Positions 24,921 to 27,505 of a DNA stretch of 27,505 nucleotides are shown here, in pieces. The position numbers and the translations under genes were made by a program. Position 1 is the stretch's first letter, and each line of letters opens with the position of its first letter. Origin of the DNA: Bacillota bacterium. Lineage in GTDB: Bacteria; Bacillota; Clostridia; Christensenellales; SZUA-584. The stretch covers positions 1 through 27,505 of the forward strand of contig JAEWTL010000034.1 in the NCBI GenBank assembly GCA_023459495.1, read 5' to 3'. The notes under the pieces were generated by a model. It saw nothing but the letters and a program-made list of their open reading frames with translations, was not told the origin of the DNA and ran no database searches.

Positions 24921-25394
24921 TCATATATTAAGGCCCACGATATAGATCGCGCAGCCTGCGAACCCCAAGCGCAGCAGCTTGTCCACGATGCCCCCGGCGC
25001 TGATCGGCGTGATGCCAAAGGCCTTGCGATTGAATGGGTAGAGCCAGGGGATGCCCCGGCGGGTGATGCTGTCCAGCAGCAAATGCGACAGCACCCCGCC
25101 CATGAGACTGAGAAAAAGCTTCAGCGACAGCGCATTGTAAAGCACTGGTGCCAGCGCCAAATACACCAGTGGCGCGTGGAAAAGTGTGCGATGGCCGAAG
25201 ATGCAGTTGATTAGCGTGGATATCGGCCGCACCTTCAGGCCAATTGTACTGTTGGCCGTGTCAATGTCCGGGAAAAGCGCCGCGATGCCGCTGATAGCCA
25301 GAACCCCGGCAGTATTAACCGCGTCCAGCCCCAGATACCGGGTTGTCAGTGCCCCGGCCAACACACCCGCCGCCATATGTGTTTTGCCCGTCAT
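24921..25394 (-). CDS. YdjM-like membrane metal-dependent hydrolase
   Basis: A 157-residue protein of the YdjM family (PF04307). The metal-binding residues are visible: H6 in KTHMAAG, DID at 43-45, FGHRTLFHAP around 66-74, and HLLLDSITRRG around 104-114. Several hydrophobic segments (AAGVLAGALTT, LVYLALAPVLYNAL, LFLSLMGGVLSHLLLD, LLRLGFAGCAIYIVGL) indicate a membrane protein. The family is described as membrane-bound and, in E. coli, under LexA control, but the substrate is uncertain. It overlaps the upstream 61-residue gene in ATGA, so they are coupled. Confidence 0.85.
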   Translation of the reverse strand: MTGKTHMAAGVLAGALTTRYLGLDAVNTAGVLAISGIAALFPDIDTANSTIGLKVRPISTLINCIFGHRTLFHAPLVYLALAPVLYNALSLKLFLSLMGGVLSHLLLDSITRRGIPWLYPFNRKAFGITPISAGGIVDKLLRLGFAGCAIYIVGLNI

Positions 25395-25576
25395 CGACTG
25401 TTCCCCAATTCCTGAGCTTTATGCCCGCATTTAATAACCACCCGGCAATAGAGCTGCTCCGGCGTGTCCGGCAGGTCGAAGACCGGCAGTGAATGCTCAC
25501 TTTCCGGGAAAACGACTTTTAGCGCCGCCTGCGCCTTTGTTACTTCGTTGGCCGTGCCGTAAAGATAAGCCTCCAT
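25391..25576 (-). CDS. Small ICE protein of unknown function
   Basis: A 61-residue protein starting MEAYLYGTANEVTKAQAALK, ending at the ATGA overlap with the YdjM-like gene. The ATG at 25576 has GGGAG about seven bases upstream and follows the ssb stop by four bases. An in-frame open region continues up to 25816 but lies inside ssb. I see no motif or membrane segment; a cysteine pair at 44 and 50 is notable. It fits the tight ssb-to-YdjM operon order of Tn1549-like elements. Confidence 0.6.
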   Translation of the reverse strand: MEAYLYGTANEVTKAQAALKVVFPESEHSLPVFDLPDTPEQLYCRVVIKCGHKAQELGNSR

Positions 25577-25580
25577 AGCC

Positions 25581-25934
25581 TCACTCCCTGATATTGTCGT
25601 CAGCGTCCGCTTTCTTACTGTCGCCAACAAAAAACACCTGATCGACATTAATCTCAAATGTATACCGCTTAATGCCCTCCTTATCCGTGAAATCACGGGT
25701 TTCAATAACCCCTTCGACGCCGATGGCCTTGCCTTTTTGAAAATACTTTGATACAAAATCACCGGTGCTGCGCCATGCGATGCAGTTGATAAAATCGACC
25801 TTACGGTTACCGTCACCGTCCTTATAGGGACGCTCTACGGCCATTCGAAAGTTGCAGAGGCTTGTTCTCTGCGGGGTGGTCTTGCGCTCCGGGTCGGCGC
25901 TGAGCCGCCCGATCAGAATGGTTTTGCTGTACAT
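25581..25934 (-). CDS. ssb: Single-stranded DNA-binding protein
   Basis: A 117-residue OB-fold SSB. MYSKTILIGRLSADPERK, LCNFRMAVERPYKDGDGNRKVDFINCIAWRSTGDFVSKYFQKGKAIGVEGVIETRDFTDKEGIKRYTFEINVDQVFFVG covers the whole domain. AAGGAGG before ATG 25934 gives a strong start. The tail (DSKKADADDNIRE) is short and lacks the acidic DDDIPF-type tip that chromosomal SSBs use to recruit partner proteins. It would cover single-stranded element DNA during transfer. Confidence 0.93.
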   Translation of the reverse strand: MYSKTILIGRLSADPERKTTPQRTSLCNFRMAVERPYKDGDGNRKVDFINCIAWRSTGDFVSKYFQKGKAIGVEGVIETRDFTDKEGIKRYTFEINVDQVFFVGDSKKADADDNIRE

Positions 25935-25955
25935 ACTGTTTTTCCTCCTTTGCAG

Positions 25956-27505
25956 TTACGATATCTTACGGTTGAAATCAACCTCGGTCACATTGCCTTT
26001 CTCCAGCGGATCCTTGGTGCCGCGAAATTCGCTTTCATCCCAGACCTTTTTATAATTGGGGTCCAGCTCCGGCACCTCGGTATTCATCAACCGTCTGCGG
26101 CGCAGCCACCAGATCGCGCCGGCTGTGCCAGCGGAGGAAAGCGTGAACGCACCGGCGGCCAGTCCTGCCATCTGTCCTTGTGTCATACCCGCGGCCTTCG
26201 GTTCCTCCTGTGGCTTTTCTTCAATTTCCGGTTCCGGTTCGGCTTCCACTTCCGGTTCAGGCTCCGGTTCGGGATCGGGAATGGCTGCGGGTGCCGGGTC
26301 GGGCTCCGGCGTAATCGGCGCCGGTTGAGACGGGGCGATGATGCCCGGCACAGCCGTCACGGTCGTGCGTACCGCCAGTTCCACGACATCGGAAATGTTG
26401 CCCGCTTCGTCCACTGCCTTGACCGTCACGGTGGTGGTGCCCTCCGGAATGGTGTAAGTCAGATTACCGCCATAGATTTTGCTGCCGCTGTACTCCACGT
26501 TGTTGACATAAATCGCCTTGACACCGGACTTTTTATCCTCCGCGCGGATGTTCACGACCTTGTCCTGCTGCGCTGCTGTCACGCGGGGCGCGTCCCGGTC
26601 AAAGCAGATGATATCCAACGAGGTTTCCTTGACCGTGCCATCGTCATTTTCCACTGACGCATAAACGGTCGTATCGTCGTCGATCCAGATATAGCGGCTG
26701 GAAGTGACGTCCGTCCAGTCATCGTCCTCGCCGGTTTTGGCCATAATGGCCTTCAGGCCGATGCTGTCACCCGCGGTGATCTTCACCTTGGCGCGGCTGG
26801 CGCCCGTCCAGTCCGGCGCTTCGATCTCCAGCTTCAGCGTGGATTTCACCGTGCTGCGCGGTACCGCTTTGTTGACCATCGCGGAAAGGTCGCCGTTTGG
26901 GTTGACCGCCTGCACATGCAGCGTTTCCACGTCCTTGCCGATTTTGTAAACGACCGGATTCCCTTCAAAATATTCGTCGTTGATAAAGATGCCGGTCACA
27001 CTGTCGCCCCCGGTGGCCAGCGCCGTGATGGTCGCGCGGGTATTGTAGTCTGAGAACTCGATGCTGCTGATCGTGATGGTGGAAACAATTTCACTCCAAC
27101 CGGGCACGCGCCGGATGAGCAGCGGCGAGTAATCGCCATCGGTGTTGTAAGCGCGCAGCTCAAGGTGCCGCGTTCCCTCGGGGATGGAATAGGCGACCGG
27201 ATTGCCGCTGACAAACTCTCCGTTGATCTCAATGCCGGTGATTCCCCGCGGCGCATTGCCTTCCTCCGCCGTTTCGGTCGCTGTAATGACCGCAGTCGCA
27301 TCGTCATAGGAGAATTCGCAGTCGGTGACGGCCAGGCCGCTTACTTCCTCGGCCCAGCCTGGGACGCGCTGCCGATAGAGGGCGCTGCGATCGCCGTTGA
27401 TATCCACCGCCTGCATATCCAGATACTGCGCGCCGCTGACGGTAAACACGGCGGGATTTCCGGCGCACAGCTTGTCGTTGACATACACACCCGCAATTTT
27501 GGTAT
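25956..27505 (-). CDS. Ig-like repeat surface protein, N-terminus beyond the window (partial)
   Basis: The frame is open to the last base, so the gene continues past the right edge; at least 516 residues are here. The visible part contains three similar units of about 80 residues (each with a GxxxNxxxxxGNPxxx(Y/F) segment, then AxNxDGDxS and a VPGW), then two or more Ig-like sandwiches (DAPRVTAAQQDKVVNIRAEDKKSGVKAIYVNN, and AVDEAGNISDVVELAV). A Pro/Glu-rich stalk (PEPDPAPAAIPDPEPEPEPEVE) and one membrane helix (AGLAAGAFTLSSAGTAGAIWWL) with an RRRR stop-transfer end follow, then a cytoplasmic tail. It would be displayed on the cell surface; a mating-contact or adhesion role is likely in an ICE. 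There is no LPxTG motif. Confidence 0.8.
   Translation of the reverse strand, partial: TKIAGVYVNDKLCAGNPAVFTVSGAQYLDMQAVDINGDRSALYRQRVPGWAEEVSGLAVTDCEFSYDDATAVITATETAEEGNAPRGITGIEINGEFVSGNPVAYSIPEGTRHLELRAYNTDGDYSPLLIRRVPGWSEIVSTITISSIEFSDYNTRATITALATGGDSVTGIFINDEYFEGNPVVYKIGKDVETLHVQAVNPNGDLSAMVNKAVPRSTVKSTLKLEIEAPDWTGASRAKVKITAGDSIGLKAIMAKTGEDDDWTDVTSSRYIWIDDDTTVYASVENDDGTVKETSLDIICFDRDAPRVTAAQQDKVVNIRAEDKKSGVKAIYVNNVEYSGSKIYGGNLTYTIPEGTTTVTVKAVDEAGNISDVVELAVRTTVTAVPGIIAPSQPAPITPEPDPAPAAIPDPEPEPEPEVEAEPEPEIEEKPQEEPKAAGMTQGQMAGLAAGAFTLSSAGTAGAIWWLRRRRLMNTEVPELDPNYKKVWDESEFRGTKDPLEKGNVTEVDFNRKIS

Noticed and set aside
1..27505. CRISPR array or tRNA genes
   Set aside because: No regularly spaced repeats, and no cloverleaf with a recognisable T-loop was seen on either strand.

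Overview
The window looks like part of an integrative and conjugative element (ICE) from a Clostridia-type Bacillota, with a large phage-defence cargo on its left side. Three things support this. Most genes have AGGAGG-like ribosome binding sites and sit in tightly overlapped operons. The right third carries the usual accessory set of Tn1549-like ICEs: SSB, YdjM-like protein, ArdC-like zincin, transfer-assisting small protein, HTH replication-type protein and a large wall/surface protein. Base composition also changes sharply: a 60-base sample in the first gene has 16 G+C (1201-1260), while one near the right end has 36 (26221-26280). The species cannot be read from the sequence, and no relaxase, coupling protein or integrase lies inside the window.

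Left region (about 1-16620, all + strand): a defence island. A stand-alone GmrSD-like DUF262-DUF1524 protein (482-2218) comes first. Next is an eight-gene operon (2397-15751): SNF2-type helicase with a degenerate PLD-like N-terminus, DUF4391 protein, unknown protein with a possible nuclease fold, type III adenine methyltransferase (Mod), Abi_C-domain protein, type III restriction subunit (Res), a second DUF262-DUF1524 protein, and a CoiA-like zinc-finger protein. Within the operon, genes overlap by 4, 10, 14 and 4 bases or are separated by 2 to 24 bases, so they are probably co-expressed. Mod and Res make a recognisable type III restriction-modification pair. The helicase/DUF4391 pair and the other genes make this an extended or composite form. 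A small class I methyltransferase (15990-16619) follows, between two copies of a short repeat.

Middle region (about 16620-20840, genes on the - strand): the cargo operon and the ICE genes converge here. There is a small unknown ICE protein between two perfect 30-base direct repeats, a DUF4942-type DNA methyltransferase, an ASCH-domain protein and a small membrane protein. A 540-base gap after that is packed with inverted repeats.

Right region (20841-27505, - strand): a protein with two copies of an HTH-like unit (replication-initiator type) with a structured leader, a possible 22-residue peptide, a four-helix membrane protein, a TTRAP-like protein, an ArdC-like metallopeptidase, a YdjM-like membrane protein, a 61-residue unknown, SSB, and the C-terminal 516 residues of a large Ig-like repeat surface protein that runs off the right edge. 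These ICE genes would help the element establish itself and evade host restriction, while the cargo would protect the new host from other mobile DNA.
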